Source: Lyophyllum atratum | Taxonomy: Eukaryota; Basidiomycota; Agaricomycetes; Agaricales; Lyophyllaceae | Length of the DNA stretch: 64,000 nt | Assembly (NCBI GenBank): GCA_014905825.1 | Contig: JACGCN010000004.1 | Span: forward strand, 1,736,001 to 1,800,000 | Direction of reading: 5' to 3' | Shown: positions 45,873-58,544 of the stretch, one piece after another | How positions within the stretch are numbered: position 1 is the first letter of the stretch | How the letters are laid out: each line of letters begins with the position of its first letter | Translations under genes and position numbers: made by a program | The notes under the pieces: generated by a model | Databases searched by the model: none | What the model was told of the DNA's origin: nothing | The model's input: only the letters and a program-made list of their open reading frames with translations

Positions 45873-46670
45873 TGGATGGCTGACGCTAGGTCAGATTGAG
45901 AAAAGCTTGCCCCGGGCAAGATGAGGCTAATGAAAGCCCCAGAAGAAGGAAAGAATACGGATATGAAGATGGCAGTCCCTACTCGTCGGTGCTCGCGCTG
46001 AACAAAACACAGAAGAGGACTACTCGGGGTGATGTCAACCCGTCGTTACGCAAAACGATGGTGAAGGTGGGAATCTCTTGCTATATTTAGGACATTTCTT
46101 CTGCATCATCTCGACATGGATTGGTGAAACAACGATCGGCAAAATTTCATGAAGACGGGAGTTAATCTGAGAATGCGAGAGGGTTCCGAAGTCATTTATG
46201 TGTAGCCGTTAATTAACTCAGGATTAGCCAAAGCGTCGCGGTACGCAGGTTCACTCTCCGAGAAGCCTGGAAACCATCACCTGCTACCGGATTGCTCGGG
46301 GAAACGAGGCAGTACTGTCAGTGTATGAGTCAAGTTGACTCGACGGCGACCTCCAGGGAGAGTGTTACAAGAATAAGACACAAGGTGCTCGAGGAATAGA
46401 AAGATGCGCTGATAGCGACAACTTCGGGGCAGACGGGAAGTTGATGTTTCTCTTGGTCTTGAGAAGCACACTGCTTTGCAGTGAAACAGCGTCTATCGTC
46501 GAGGAAAATAGAGCCAGGGCGCTGGGAGAGCGATGACTCTTGCCACTTCCTAATTTCAAGCCCCTTGCAGGGTGAAACTAACTTTATAGGACCTCTAAGC
46601 TGGTGTCGGGAAACTGTGAAGCTGTGTGTACGATCATCGCTGTGTTTCAAAAAGGTACGTGCAAAAATCA
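45873..46670. other. intergenic stretch
   Basis: Promoter of the membrane protein and 3' flank of dynactin p62. Frames up to 113 codons (minus, 46330-46671) show no recognisable content. Confidence 0.4.
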
Positions 46671-48639
46671 CTATGACTCGAGCTCTGCTTTGACGTCCTC
46701 CCGGGGTATAATGGCACCAAGGTCAACAACAGTATAGAAGGCGAACGTCTTGATTTCAGGAGGCTTCGTCGACTTCGACGGGCTCCCATCATTGCCCTCT
46801 GACGGTGCCGGATCCTCGGATCGGTAAGTGTACGAGACCAGCATATTGAACTTGACAAGAATCAAAACAAATTCACGGTAATGACGCGGAAATTTAAGGT
46901 TCACCTTGACAGCCCCCCTAGCCTCCTTTCCTATGACCACCTCCCCACCCACCATGGTAACATTGGCCCGCTTTTCTAGGACACCGACCGTCTTGACCTT
47001 CCCTCGACCATCCTTCTCTCTTCCTCCTTTCCCGGTCCCCACATCATCGTCCTCTTCAACTCCAAACATATCTTCATCATCGTCGTACTCCCATGCCTCC
47101 GCAAATGCAGCAATTGGAAAGGAGGAGGTTGGTAACGAGATCGCGAACGGCGGCCGCCGTGCCTTCTCCGTAGCACCTCCGTCGGCCGAAGATGTTGTCA
47201 CAGTGGATACGTGCATCCGCTGAACCGACAGTCGGACTTGAATGGGGTCATAAAGAGGGTTTGTCAGCGCTAGGTGGAACGGGTACGTCTTCCCCGCGTG
47301 CATGCCCACCCCTGTACCGCCCCGGTCATCCTCGGGCGGAGGCGCGGCGGAGGACTTGCCAAGGGATCGTCTAGCTGCTTCAGCTTGGGCCTGCTGAGCG
47401 TGGGGAAGGGTCACGGTGATCGCAGGAAGATAAGGCGCTGCGACTAGCTTAATTTTGTAGCGCACGGACTGGGCCTTCTGTTCGGGCTTTATCAGGATAT
47501 GGGTGCAGGCGGGACAACGTTTCGAGCGTTTAGAGTGCAGAGGAATACGCAGAGGTTTGAGGTCCCTGTTTTGGTTTTTTTGTTGATAGTAGTCGCTCAA
47601 GATCCAAAATCGAAACGCACCTTGCTTGTAAGGAGACTGCCCAGCTACTTGACCACCTTTGGTCCAAACCGGCCACTTCCCCTACCGTCTCCAGATGTCT
47701 CATGTACTCAACATCTGCATCCCCTCCACCAGTACCCAGGCCACTGGCAGTCGTGATATCCACACGACTTCTGTATTCCGCCATCTCATCCTTGTTCCTG
47801 CTCCTGTCCTTCCCATTCCCACCACTAACCCCTGCCCTTCCCGACGTACTTCTTCCGAGGGGGTTATACTTGCTGACCCCAGGAATATCCCGCGCTAGAG
47901 CGGCGGAAGCAGCGGCTGTGATGGAGGTGGAGTGAAGGTGATGTGAGTGAGCCGCGCTGCTGGGTGCAACCGGGGGTGCTGATGATGTAGAAGAAGAAAG
48001 TGAGGCTGCACGTATGAAGGGTTCAAAATGCTCCTTGAGACGATCAAACTCCAAAGATTCCGGCGCAGAGTCTTCGAACTTCTGTAGTTGAGCTGCAGTA
48101 CGAAGTTACGACTCGTCAGGGATTTGTTATGTGCATATCATATGTGGACTGACCAGCGAGACCGGTTGGTTTCTCAAATGTTATCCCTACTTCTGCAGAA
48201 TCCCACCTGCAATGGTTACAGTAAAGAAAGAAAGGCGGTTCACCAACTGTGTTAATGGGAATTGTTAGGCGTCCATCGCCTGTATCCGGTGGATCCGATG
48301 GAACAACAGAGAGGGTGTTCCGACAGTTTGGGCACATAAAGCAGTTCCGAGCACATCTAGTGCCACATCGTCAAGAAACCTGCTTTCGACGCGCCGGTTC
48401 ACCAACCTGTTTTTCTCTGCACGAACACTGGCGCTTGGGACTTCGAAAAGACAGTTTGGACAATAGTATGTGCTGACTTCGACCGAAACGCAGCGATTAC
48501 ATCGGACGGCATCGCATTCCTCGCAGAAAAATAGTTCATGAAGAGGATGAAAGCTGAACGAAGAAGAAGGGAGATGCGGTGGCGGCGGTACTGGGGAATT
48601 TGAGAGGCAAGGGCAGTGATATCGGACGCTGGCAGCCAT
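46671..48639 (-). CDS. DCTN4: dynactin subunit 4 (p62)
   Basis: Component of the pointed-end complex of dynactin, the dynein activator for microtubule transport. MAASVRYHCPCLSNSPVPPP starts at 48639. The Cys-rich N-terminus reads FFCEECDAVRCNRCVSVEVS, YYCPNCLFEVPSASVR, CARNCFMCPNCRNTLSVVP and FFLYCNHCRWDSAEVGITF, the typical p62 zinc-binding region. The middle has the FDRLKEHFEPFIRAA segment and a Gly/Ser/Arg-rich linker. The C-terminal half starts LKPLRIPLHSKRSKRCPACT with HILIKPE and continues with beta-rich sequence (YPFHLALTNPLYDPIQVRLS) and an acidic insert (EYDDDEDMFGVEEDDD). It ends REDVKAELES at 46671. Four introns or so, one near 47585-47620 and others near 48085-48420. Confidence 0.92.
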
Positions 48640-49571
48640 AACTTCTCGGACGACAAACTTAAAGGACTCGGAGAGCTCAGAGTATGCTGCGACACGTGCT
48701 CACCTCACGTCGACAAGGCCAAACATTGCCACACCGCATCCCTCGTACGTTTACAACCACCACCATCTGAAAACAGCTACATAAGTACGTCGGCATGCAG
48801 GATACTACTTCACCTGCGAGAACAAGGACGCTACACCGTACATGCTGACGAGTTACAGGCCCAGGGTTCAGGCTTCACGATGAGCTTAGACCCGCTGGTA
48901 CTATTCGGTCGCGCAGACATGGAAGTTAGGACTCAAGGCGATGCCTTTTCTGATGCGGTCCGCGACTTCCGACTCGGATATATGATGGGCCATGGCACCC
49001 ATACACCACTGCGGCACTGGTCAAGCCTTCGGTCACTGCAGCACAGCCATCAGAACATCCACAGCTTGAGTGTTCTCCGTGCTTTGGAAGGCGCTCAACG
49101 GTGAGCGGCGAGGAACTTATGTAGCGACTCCACTCCGAGGTTTTGACTTATCGGAGGATTGTGTTACTCCAAGTGGTGGCTGGCGAATCAGTAGGCATGA
49201 TTTTTGTTCTGGAAGAAACGACAGTCTCCAAACCCCGCGACATTGTCCACATCACCTATTTCGAACTGCTCAATTGGCGCTCACACATTTGGCGTAATTA
49301 ATACTTCACCTTGCTTTTGGCCAAATCAGAGCGGCTCTTAGCTCCAAAGCTCCTGCGATCATCTTTTATGGGCGCCCCGTCAATTGTGTTAGTCTTATCA
49401 TGGAGAGATCCCGGGTGTCCAGGCCGGCGAGTTCTCTAATCTGCGCCGGGCTCTGCGTACTTAACCGCAATGACATCCATGCCTTGAGCACGCTCTCGCT
49501 GACTGCCCTATTCGGTACCACCTACTGCAGGCGCACCGACCACACCTTCATCCCGTCCTTTCAACTTTGCG
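48640..49571. other. intergenic stretch
   Basis: Between divergent dynactin p62 (minus) and the DUF6533 gene (plus). Open frames of 60-160 codons overlap here without recognisable features. Confidence 0.4.
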
Positions 49572-51295
49572 ATGGACGATAGCAAGCGTACAGAGTATGT
49601 AGCCACCCTTCAAGTTCTCCAAATTCAGGGCGTATGTTCTACTCTTTCAGACTCCTGTATCCAACATTGACATCTTCGAATTACTAGTTTATAAATGGTG
49701 AAGACCTTTCCTCGCGCGTTTTAACTGGCTAATAGGAGCACACGCAGCGGCTGGTATAACGCTGTGGGCGAGTCTCAACATTTGTGGCGTAGATTTCACA
49801 GCATCCTAACGCTTTGGCACAAGGTTTATGACTATCTCGGGACGTTCCCGCTTGAGGTCACTCTCATCTGGCGGGCTCCATGGAAAATCCCAAAGGTTCT
49901 GTTCATCCTTACTCGATATCTGCCCGTGGTCGCTTTCGGGGTGCTCTTATACTGTGCGAACGCCCTCTCAGCTTGTCCATATACGATTTTGTCCGACTGA
50001 TCGTGATGTTAGACGATGTAGCGCACCTCTCGGCAGAAGAATGTCAGACTTGTCAGAAGGTGGTCATATGTGCGTTATTCAGGCTCATAGGTCCAATAAC
50101 TCGACCAACTCTCAACTTTATCAGGGATCTTCAATATCGGCATTTGTATTGCCGAAAGTCTCTGTCGTTCTGCTTGTCACCGCGATATGAGTTCTAATCA
50201 TATTGCCACTGTCAGTGATATTCACTATTCGAACTTGGGCCGTATGGGAAAGAGGCCGCAAAATGGGAATCTTCCTTGCCATTTTCTCATTGGCTATCTG
50301 GGCCTCTCATTTCATTCTTATGGCACTGTTACTTCCGTCAGTACAACGTACGTGCCGCCTTTGTATCTTCGTTCTAGGCTTGTCGTAGGCTGATATGACT
50401 ACGTTAAATTGTCTGAAGCCATCATCATGGAGAGCTTTCACCCTATTATCATCCTTGGATGCGATTTCTTGACAACCGGTCTTACAATATCTCGAAATTA
50501 TATCCTTATAGCCGTGTTTTATCTTGGTAAGTTAACGAGGAAGTGATAACCATGCAAGAACTGATGCTGGTCGTCGCTCATCCTACAGTCACCCTTTCAC
50601 TCATGTCGATCAGAGCATACCAATGTCGTGAGTTCAAATTTGGCTATACAAAAGACTCCATCTTATAATGTCATTTTTGACTTTATAGTGGGGGCATCTC
50701 GAGGAAGCACTAGCCTCTTGAATCTTGTTTTCTTCGACGGTTGTTTGCCAGATTTTTCAGCCTCGAGACGACGCTAATGCATACTTTAGGCATCCTCTAC
50801 TATATCAGTTTGTTCTCGGCGTCTCTTGTCATTATAGCAATTGACTTCGCGGTATCTGTAAGGCGTCATTAACCGAGTACCCAGCCTATGACTGAACAAA
50901 CCTTCTGAACAGCCTGCGTATGCTAGCACATTGTCAAGGTTGGATTTACTATTGGCCCTTTCCCAAGGATGCAATAGGCTTACGTTGATATCAGGATCCA
51001 ACACATTCTCTGCACTGTTCTCGCCTGCCGGATGTTACTTCATCTTCGGGCACAGGGGGCCTGCACTTCCCGATCAACCAATTTTCAGAAGTTTGGCGCA
51101 AATTCAGCCTGTGATCTTGACAGCATCGTCTTTCGGTGGCCGGATCTAGACACTATCGACCACGAGCTGGAGCAGGGGGAGTCCACGCGTCCCAACGCTG
51201 GTGTCCTCGTGGAAGAACGTGAGGTAGAGGCTGATTGGGATGCTTGGGATAAGGTCTCGAAAGCAAAGGCAAGAAATGCTTGCTCGTGGACTTGA
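49572..51295 (+). CDS. DUF6533 seven-helix membrane protein
   Basis: Member of a large Agaricomycete family of predicted 7TM proteins of unknown function. The start MDDSKRTEYVATLQVLQIQ is followed by the DUF6533 block (YDYLGTFPLEVTLIWRAPWK, PKVLFILTRYLPVVAFGVLL). Later exons give hydrophobic helices: IFNIGICIAE, VIFTIRTWAVWERGRKMGIF, FLAIFSLAIWASHFILMALL, PIIILGCDFLTTGLTI, the TLSLMSIRAYQC segment, and LLNLVFFDGILYYISLFSAS with LVIIAIDFAV. The cytosolic tail resembles the usual end of the family (IQHILCTVLACRMLLHLRAQ), then an acidic part with EEREVEADWDAWDKVSKAKA, stopping at 51293-51295. There are about nine introns and several edges are tentative; the order and spacing of helices match the family. 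No damage detected, but I cannot exclude a small one in the middle exons. Confidence 0.78.
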
Positions 51296-51514
51296 CGTCA
51301 CTACTGCTTAGACAGACGAGCGATGGGTACAACGTTAGTTGCAATCCGTAACGGCTATTCATGACGTTTTCAAGCTTCGAGAGTGTAGTTGTAGATAATG
51401 ACCTGTATTATCTGTCGAATCAGGAACATTCTATCCAACAAAGTGATAACATAGCTGGCGGGTATTTTAGAGGTGAAGGTATATATGCACGATCGATCTA
51501 GGGATCTCCTCGAA

Positions 51515-52743
51515 TTACAACTTAGCCTCCTTTTTCTTTCCCTTTCCTAAATTTACCCCGAAAGGCATTACGTACGCCATCTGGGTCGCGATAGCAAGGC
51601 AAACCTGCTTCTCCCTCCATCCCGGGAGCTCCTTGCCTTCCCCAATATCACAAGGCGCAGTCCAGACTTCCACGTAGGCGTCATGCCTCCCGTCGTTCAT
51701 GAACTTTCCAGAGGAATATAGTCCGACGGTTCGACTTGCATGGGTCGCAGAGGAAGATGGTATGGGTGCCTTGAACTCCATTGCCAAGACCATGGTCGGA
51801 AGCCAGCTGCGCACAGAATCAACATGCTACCTCACACGAATAGGTAATTGTTGTATACCTTTTCCCGAGACCCTGCCGTTCGCTAGGCGGAAGCAACCCT
51901 ACCATATTGGTAAAAATGTCAACAAGGAACGCCAAGGCTGGATTTGTGATCTGGTCGCGCTTATCCTCGAACGTCAACCAGGCACCCCATTCGAGGCCGT
52001 CACCGCCAACCGTAGAAGCGCTGGTACGGTTTGGGTGGTCCAGGGCATTCTTGGCTAGTATATGTGGGTCTGTTGCGACATTAATATGAGAGTGAAAGTT
52101 CCAGACGTCCCGCACTGGTCCAACAATAGCGGTGGATGGATGGGTATACAGAGGGATACGGCGCGCGTACGACGAAGGAGGTGCGAGTGTGAGTCCAGGA
52201 GTTCGGTTGGTATAATTCGGTGAGGGTATATTGATGCCGAATATTTGGTGAGTGGTAATAATTAGAACTCCCTATAAATATTACATGGTCGTCTTCGGTT
52301 CATAAGTTGGGTGGGTGGGGGAGGGCGTACTCGTTGATGAAGGTCAGCAATAAGGTTGGAGAAACTGCGTCCGGTTTTGACTGTCCGTATACGTATCTCA
52401 AATTGAGAGATTGCGGCTGCTCTGACATAGTGGGCAGTGACGTGGATCGGATCGGGATGATTTGAGCTGGATTGATGTCGTATGCAGGCGTCGACCAGCA
52501 GTGCTAGCACATATCCTACATAGCGATATGGCTTGTTAGAATATGTGTATTATGGTAGAACTGAAGTCCTACCGCCGTTTGGAACACTAAGTACCATCTG
52601 TATATAACTGTAAGCCGCTAGGTGGCAGAAATTGTTGGGACTTACGCTCCAATTGACCATTTAGGGTCCATTTCACCCACATAGTCGCGATTTCCGTCGG
52701 AAACAGTTTCCTGGATGTTACCAGCTTCGTAAAAGGGCGCCAT
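51515..52743 (-). CDS. thioesterase-like (double hotdog) protein
   Basis: Predicted acyl-CoA thioesterase of the TesB-like/4HBT_3 type. MAPFYEAGNIQETVSDGNRD with YVGEMDPKWSIGA starts at 52743. Exon 2 is only 14 nt (52573-52586) and adds VPNGG; exon 3 gives YVLALLVDACIRHQ, HVTAHYVRAAAISQFEIRIR and VKTGRSFSNLIADLHQR, the first hotdog fold (NGGYVLALL is the usual signature). The second half has GPVRDVWNFHSHINVATDPH, EWGAWLTFEDKRDQITNPAL, SWLPTMVLAMEFKAPIP, VGLYSSGKFMNDGRHDAYVE and VWTAPCDIGEG, the second hotdog fold. The tail ends KGKKKEAKL. No catalytic residue can be assigned with confidence from sequence alone, and the acyl substrate is unknown. Confidence 0.85.
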
Positions 52744-53207
52744 CTTACCTTTTGGGAGAAAGACGGAAAAAGTTTTGTCTGAACAACTTAAGACTGAACC
52801 GACCTGAAGAATCTCCGGCTTTAATGTTACCGAGGTCTCCTTATCTTATCTATACAGGTTGTCAATACTGATCTTGTAGATTAGCCTAATGTGTATTTTG
52901 CTCAGGTCCGCCTTCGACGGGTTTACACATCCACATTTTTATAAGATGTCAGGAATATGCATATGGTTTCGAATGCTCCCAAGTGGTGTGAAAGAAAACG
53001 TACTCATCCAAAAGACAGTCCTCGAATCCGTCGTTGATTTTTTTCTGTGGGCAAGTCAGCTCGTCACCTTTACGGCGGTTGCCGCAAGAACAGCCCTGAG
53101 TCCGTTGCCAGACGACTCGGATTTGACACAAAGATCTTTACACCTCTCGCAAATCCACTTCCTCGCCTTGTATATGGCCCACCTGTTCTACTGTAACTGC
53201 CACTAAA
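52744..53207. other. intergenic between divergent thioesterase and DHHC genes
   Basis: A 105-codon plus frame (52889-53206) ends just before the DHHC start; it lacks recognisable domains and is not called. Confidence 0.4.
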
Positions 53208-54707
53208 ATGGGTTCTCGCGTTCCTCTCGTGTCTTTTAGCCTAGAGGATTTACCGAATCCCAGGAACACGAACAGTTCTCATGCACCCAACACACACGAA
53301 TATGATGACGAACGACCCAAGAAACCATGGCACCATTATCTGCCCCTTTGCGGTACGGACACAACTTTTTAATACGCAGGGACGAAGCTCAATAGAAGTC
53401 CAACTCTACGACGCGTTTAGGGACCATATTGCTCATTCTAGCACCCCACCCATCCTTGCTTTATGTCCTGGTCACCTACCATCTCCAAACCTTACAGGCG
53501 CCACTCCTTTTTACCACTCATCTCATTCTCACATATACCCTCACATTCACTGCCTTCTCATCTCTCATCGTCTGCGTTGCACGCGATCCCGGACCTGTCA
53601 CGGCTACTGCCCAATCGAACAGAGCAGAAGATGAAGTGGGGCTGACGGAGGCTTTGATGCCTGATATCGATTTCGATAACCCTGCAGGTTGGTGCCGCAA
53701 GTGCTGGGTGAGTTGCGAATGGACGTGGTACGACATGTCTGGTGGTCATTGACTGGTGTGACAAGGCACCTAAACCTGAACGGACACATCACTGCTCGAC
53801 CTGTGGACGTTGTGTATTGAAGATGGGTCAGTCATTCGTCCAGGTTTGGTGATGTTCTCTACTGAACATATGTTTGTTAGATCACCACTGCCCGTGGCTT
53901 GGATCTAACTGCATTGTGAGCAATTATAAATGCGTTCTATCACCAGGATACTGAGAGATCTGTTCTAGGGTCATAGGACATACCCCGCGTTTCTCCACTT
54001 CCTTCTGTCCATCACCCTCCTAGCTACATACCTTGCTGTGCTATCATTTTCTGCTCTATGGTACGCTTTCAATAACCCATATACCGTTGTGAGTCTGCCC
54101 ATTCCCTCGTCTTCAATATACATGCCAATGCTTATCATATTCAGAACATGGATACGCCAATCCACGAACTGATTCTTGGTTTTGTTGGGATCATCTTCTG
54201 CTTTGTCATTGGATCCTTCTTTTTATATCATGTATACCTTGTCTCGTAAGCGGCACTTACTCTTCTCCAAGAATCAGCCTTACTAACGATGGATCTCGCT
54301 TAGAACGAACCAAACGACGTTAGAGAACATCTCGCCGTTTCTACTTTTGAAACATCTGTCACCGTTACCGCGGACGGGTCATACCCTGTCGGATCCTCCA
54401 CTAGAACCGGAATTATCGGGTCCCCAAAGAAGGCTTGTCAAAGATGCCCATGGTGCCATACACATGTATGACGTCGGTTGGCGTAAGAACTGGGCCCAAG
54501 TACTTGGCTACCAACGGAGGTTCGGGTGGCTCATTCGTCTGTGGTGTGGAGGAGCATCGTAAGCATTCCGAGATATCGTTTTGGTGATTACTGACGCGTC
54601 ACCGATTCAGCCCAGGTGATGGGAAACATTTCCCCAAAAATCCTAAAGCCGAGAACCTGTTGGCTCAACTGGCCACAGAGCTTGTCAAGATCGACAGGAA
54701 CGACTGA
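53208..54707 (+). CDS. DHHC palmitoyltransferase
   Basis: Adds palmitate to cysteines of cytosolic-face proteins, in a Golgi, vacuole or plasma membrane. Start MGSRVPLVSFSLEDLPNPRN. Two N-terminal helices are read after the first intron (TILLILAPHPSLLYVLVTYH; LLFTTHLILTYTLTFTAFSS). Then come the cysteine-rich domain (WCRKCW|APKPERTHHCSTCGRCVLKM) and the active site DHHCPWLGSNCI, followed by GHRTYPAFLHFLLSITLLAT and a fourth helix FVGIIFCFVIGSFFLYHVYL, then TNQTTLENIS, which is the conserved TTxE motif. The tail ends LVKIDRND. Introns split the Cys-rich domain before APKP, at KM|DHHC and after NCI. The four-helix layout and lack of ankyrin repeats resemble the Pfa3 group. All catalytic residues are present. 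Confidence 0.92.
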
Positions 54708-55326
54708 TATGACGGACAAAGAGCTAATTTTCTAGGGTGAATGCTCCCTCGGACTTTAATTTATGGTTTACAATTAATCGACTATCTATCTACCTATATG
54801 GCGTTAACGACACGATGGCGTGCTCATGTCGCGATAATTGCAACTTACATCTCACTCCTAATAAAAGCCTTTCCACGTCGTATTGGAAAGGTTTCCCTCA
54901 GCTTTACTTCTTCGTCAACGTCTACGCCGATAAATCACTCGCTCAAGATAGTTCTCCGAAGTTCTTGCAATCCACCATCCCCGCAGGACATGATCTGACA
55001 AAGATCATTTGTGTCAGGTGCTTATGGGGCGTACCTTTATTCAGCAGTTCACGTTCTGGGTCTGCTCGTCCTGGATGTGACTCGAACTGAAATGATCTTC
55101 GGGGATATATCAATGGTTGTGGTGAGAGGGCTTGCCTGATGGAAGTAGCGATTAACCGCCGCATCGAGACGGCACCAGTCGTCGCATGTGCTTGTGACGA
55201 AATTGTGACTTTGTCCATTGATGTCATCCGAATGCCGCACACCCCATCGGAGCCTCCGTCGTTATATAAGTTCGCAGCTTTCCCAGCTGCCGTTCAATAC
55301 CATCACTTTCCTCCTATTCGTTCACC
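54708..55326. other. intergenic, upstream of Egt1
   Basis: Holds the Egt1 promoter. Open frames of up to 117 codons are not supported by any feature. Confidence 0.4.
55263..55269 (+). promoter_or_regulatory. TATA box of Egt1
   Basis: TATATAA 58 bp before the Egt1 ATG at 55327, with a pyrimidine-rich stretch between them. Confidence 0.55.
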
Positions 55327-58300
55327 ATGCCTGCTGAGATCGTCCAACTTCACTCCGAGGAAACCACCGATATTGCTGGCCAGATTGTCGGGGGTCTCAT
55401 GCGCCCAGCAGGAGAGAAGGAACTCCCTACTATGCTGCTCTACAACGAGCGTGGCTTGAGATTGTATGACGACATCACCACCAAGGCGCCTGAGTATTAC
55501 CTCTTTGGCGCCGAGGAAGAAATACTCAAGAACAAGGCTGATGAGATTGTCCGAGCCATGCACCACGGGGAGGAACATATCTCGGCTGATGAGGTCGTGC
55601 TTGAGCTGGGTGCAGGGTGAGTTGAGTTGTGCTCCAGTGATCCCCCGTCGCCGCCGAGAATCTTCCCGCTGGTGTTTTCCCCTTTCTTCTCTTATGTCTG
55701 ACGAAGCCCCTAATCCAGGGCCTTGCGCAAAACGTCTCACATCCTCTTAGGCCTTTCCCGATTGGTTCCCGAAGCAAGAGCCCGTGCACCAATCACTTAT
55801 TATGCCCTTGATCTTGAGGAGCGGGAGATTGAACGCACCCTTGGCGAAATTTCTGCCTCTGACATTGGCATGTCCTTACAAGGCAGAGTTGAAACGAAAG
55901 GCATGTGCGGAACATATAACGACGGTTTGAAGTTCGTTGAGGATGGAGGCCTGGACATACATAGAAGCCCAGTCTCCTCCTTAGCCTTCGCCAATCGCCC
56001 AGGTCTTGGGGACCTTTCTCCTATTTCGAGTGATGCTTCTTCCTCTGCCTCCAGCTTGGAGGATTCGGAGTCCTCGCCCCCCTCAAGCCCGGATGATGCA
56101 ACGCTACCTTTACATATCCTGTTCCTTGGATCTTCGCTGGGCAACTTCTCTCGCGATGGGGCAGCCGCATTTCTACTCTCTCTGCCATTGCGTGCTGGCA
56201 TGGGTGATACCTTATTGCTCGGCATGGACCATGATAACGATAAGGCTGTTATAGAGGAGGCCTACAATGATCCGGAGGGCCACACAAGGCAGTTCATTAT
56301 GAATGGTCTTAGGGCCGCGGGAAGAACGCTCGGCAATGAAGATATGTTCGACGAGAGCAAGTGGGAATATGTCAACCATTACGATGTCGTAGGTTATCTT
56401 CCTTTGTTGTGTTAACTCAGCTCTGATCACTCCTTCTAGGAAGAACGTACGGCCAAGGCCCCATTAATGTTATCTGATCCTTACATGTACTTTAGGCCGG
56501 CATGAGGCGTATTTCAAGTCAAAATGCGCCCAAACAGTCCAAGATCCATCGACCAAGAGGGAGGTTTCATTCCTCGAGGACGAGATGATGAAGATCGAGG
56601 AATCTTTCAAAGTTTGCCTTCCCTCTTACCTCCCGCATTTGATTGATGCGCTAAATTCTTTCTCTAGTTCTCGGAGGCAGATGCTTTCACCCTATTTTCC
56701 CGGAGCAACTTGAGGCCCATACAACGATGGACTGACAGCTCTCAGAAATATTCTCTCTGGCTGCTTGAACGTCCGCCATTCAGCTTTCCCCCCCTTAAAG
56801 CACCCACGAAGACCTCCACACCCTTTGGGGTGCCATCCATTCAAGATTGGGAGCAGATTTGGACAGTTTGGGACTGCATCACTCGGCAGATGATCCCTCC
56901 TTCAATGCTTTATCAGAAGCCAATCGATCTGCGCCACATATGTTTGTTCTACCTCGGGCATATTCCTGCCTTCCTGGATATCCATCTGTCGAAGCTCTTG
57001 AAAGAGCCCCATACTGAACCTGAGGAATACAAGGTCCGTTCTCTCGTTATCCCCTTGATCAATTACCGGTATTTATGCTTCACAGTACATCTTCGAGGTC
57101 GGTTTACTTGTTTCCCCTTGGAGACTATCTAAATCCTCTATTCTCTAGCGCGGGATTGACCCTAACGTCGACGACCCAACACAATGCCATGTAATTGGTA
57201 TCCGCCCGCCTCCCTTGTATCGTGTCGCTGAACGGTCATAACGCTAGGCACACTCTGAAGTTCCACAGAACGACGAAGATTGGCCCACCCTCAACGCGAT
57301 CCTCCAATTCCAAACTCGCGTCCGCACGCGACTGTTGGACCTATACGAGGACATCGCCGCCAAGAATATTCCCATGACCCGCAAGATTGCCCGCGTCCTC
57401 TTCATGACATTCGAGCATGAAGCGCTGCACGCTGAGACTCTCCTCTACATGCTACTCCAACGCGCTGGGACAGGGACGCTCCCTCCCCCAGGCTTTACCG
57501 CCCCACCATGGTCATCCCTCGCCGCAACTTGGAATTCCACGCCGCAGCCTAAGACCAAGACCGTGACTCTCGGGCCGGCACTCGTCGTTTTGGGCCATGA
57601 CGATGCCGAGGCGGACGACACTGATGCAGTTCTAGCGACTGACGTTGACGGACACGAGTTTGGGTGGGACAACGAGCACGGGAAGAGGACAGTCACAGTC
57701 CAGAAGTTCGAGATCGAGTGGAGGCCAGTAACGAATGGTCAATTCTATGAGTTCTACGCAGGAGCGGGTAATGGAACGGTGCAATTTCCGGCAAGCTGGG
57801 TTGAACAAGGCGGGGAGATCATGGTGGGTGCAGGTTCTCGATCTAACAAGAATCGGAATCATAATGAAACATCTCTCCTCGCAGGTTCGCACGCTCTATG
57901 GACCTGTCCCGCTGAAGATCGCTCAGGACTGGCCTGTCATAACCTCCTATATTAACTTGTCGACCTACGCGACCGTCAAGGGGGGCCGTCTTCCTACCGA
58001 ACCGGAGCTCCGTCTGTTCTCGGAGAAGTTTGAGGCAGGCTACGAGGGTGGAGCAAATATCGGCTTCAGAAACTGGCATCCCGTCCCGTGAGTGACATTT
58101 TGTTCTCTACACAAGGCATCATGTCTGATCTCGCCTCATGTCATCAGAGCTACGACTGGCGGAGAGCGTAGCGCAGGGAAGGGGAGCAATGGCGGGGTGT
58201 GGGAGTGGACTTCTACTTCTTTCGACAACTATGACGGTTTCGTGCCGTCAGGATTATATCCAGGGTACGTCTCAACTTCCCTTCGTCGCCCAGCATCAGT

Positions 58301-58544
58301 TCCAGAATATTCCTGGCCAGATACTCCATGGACTTCTTTGATGGTACCCATCAGGTTGTGGTACGTCCTCCACCCTCTTTTGTACCCTCGTCGTCACTGA
58401 CCTGTACTGGTTTACGAATAGCTTGGTGGATCGTATGCTACCATTCCTCGCATCACCGAGAGGAAGACGTTCAGGAATTGGTATCAGCGCAATTATGCAT
58501 ACCCGTGGGTCGGCGGTCGGGTCGTATATGATATCACGGAGTAG
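55327..58544 (+). CDS. egt1: ergothioneine biosynthesis protein 1 (EgtD-EgtB fusion)
   Basis: Makes hercynine from histidine with SAM and then couples it to cysteine with oxygen; cytosolic, antioxidant thiol pathway. N-terminal EgtD-type methyltransferase: MPAEIVQLHSEETTDIAGQI, LYDDITTKAPEYYLFGAEEE, VVLELGAG|ALRKTSHILL, ITYYALDLEEREIERTL, LFLGSSLGNFSRDGAAAFL. A Ser/Asp-rich insert (about residues 205-245) interrupts it, as in other fungi. The DinB-like iron region has YLGHIPAFLDIHLSKLL and MTFEHEALHAETLLYMLLQR, which give the His ligands. The C-terminal FGE-sulfatase-type domain has GGRLPTEPELRLFSEKF, NIGFRNWHPVP, GGVWEWTSTSFDNYDG and LGGSYATIPRITERKTFRNW. It ends GGRVVYDITE. About ten introns, one in the SAM-binding glycine loop and one in H|AHSEVPQ. 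The Egt2 lyase is not in the window. Confidence 0.94.
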
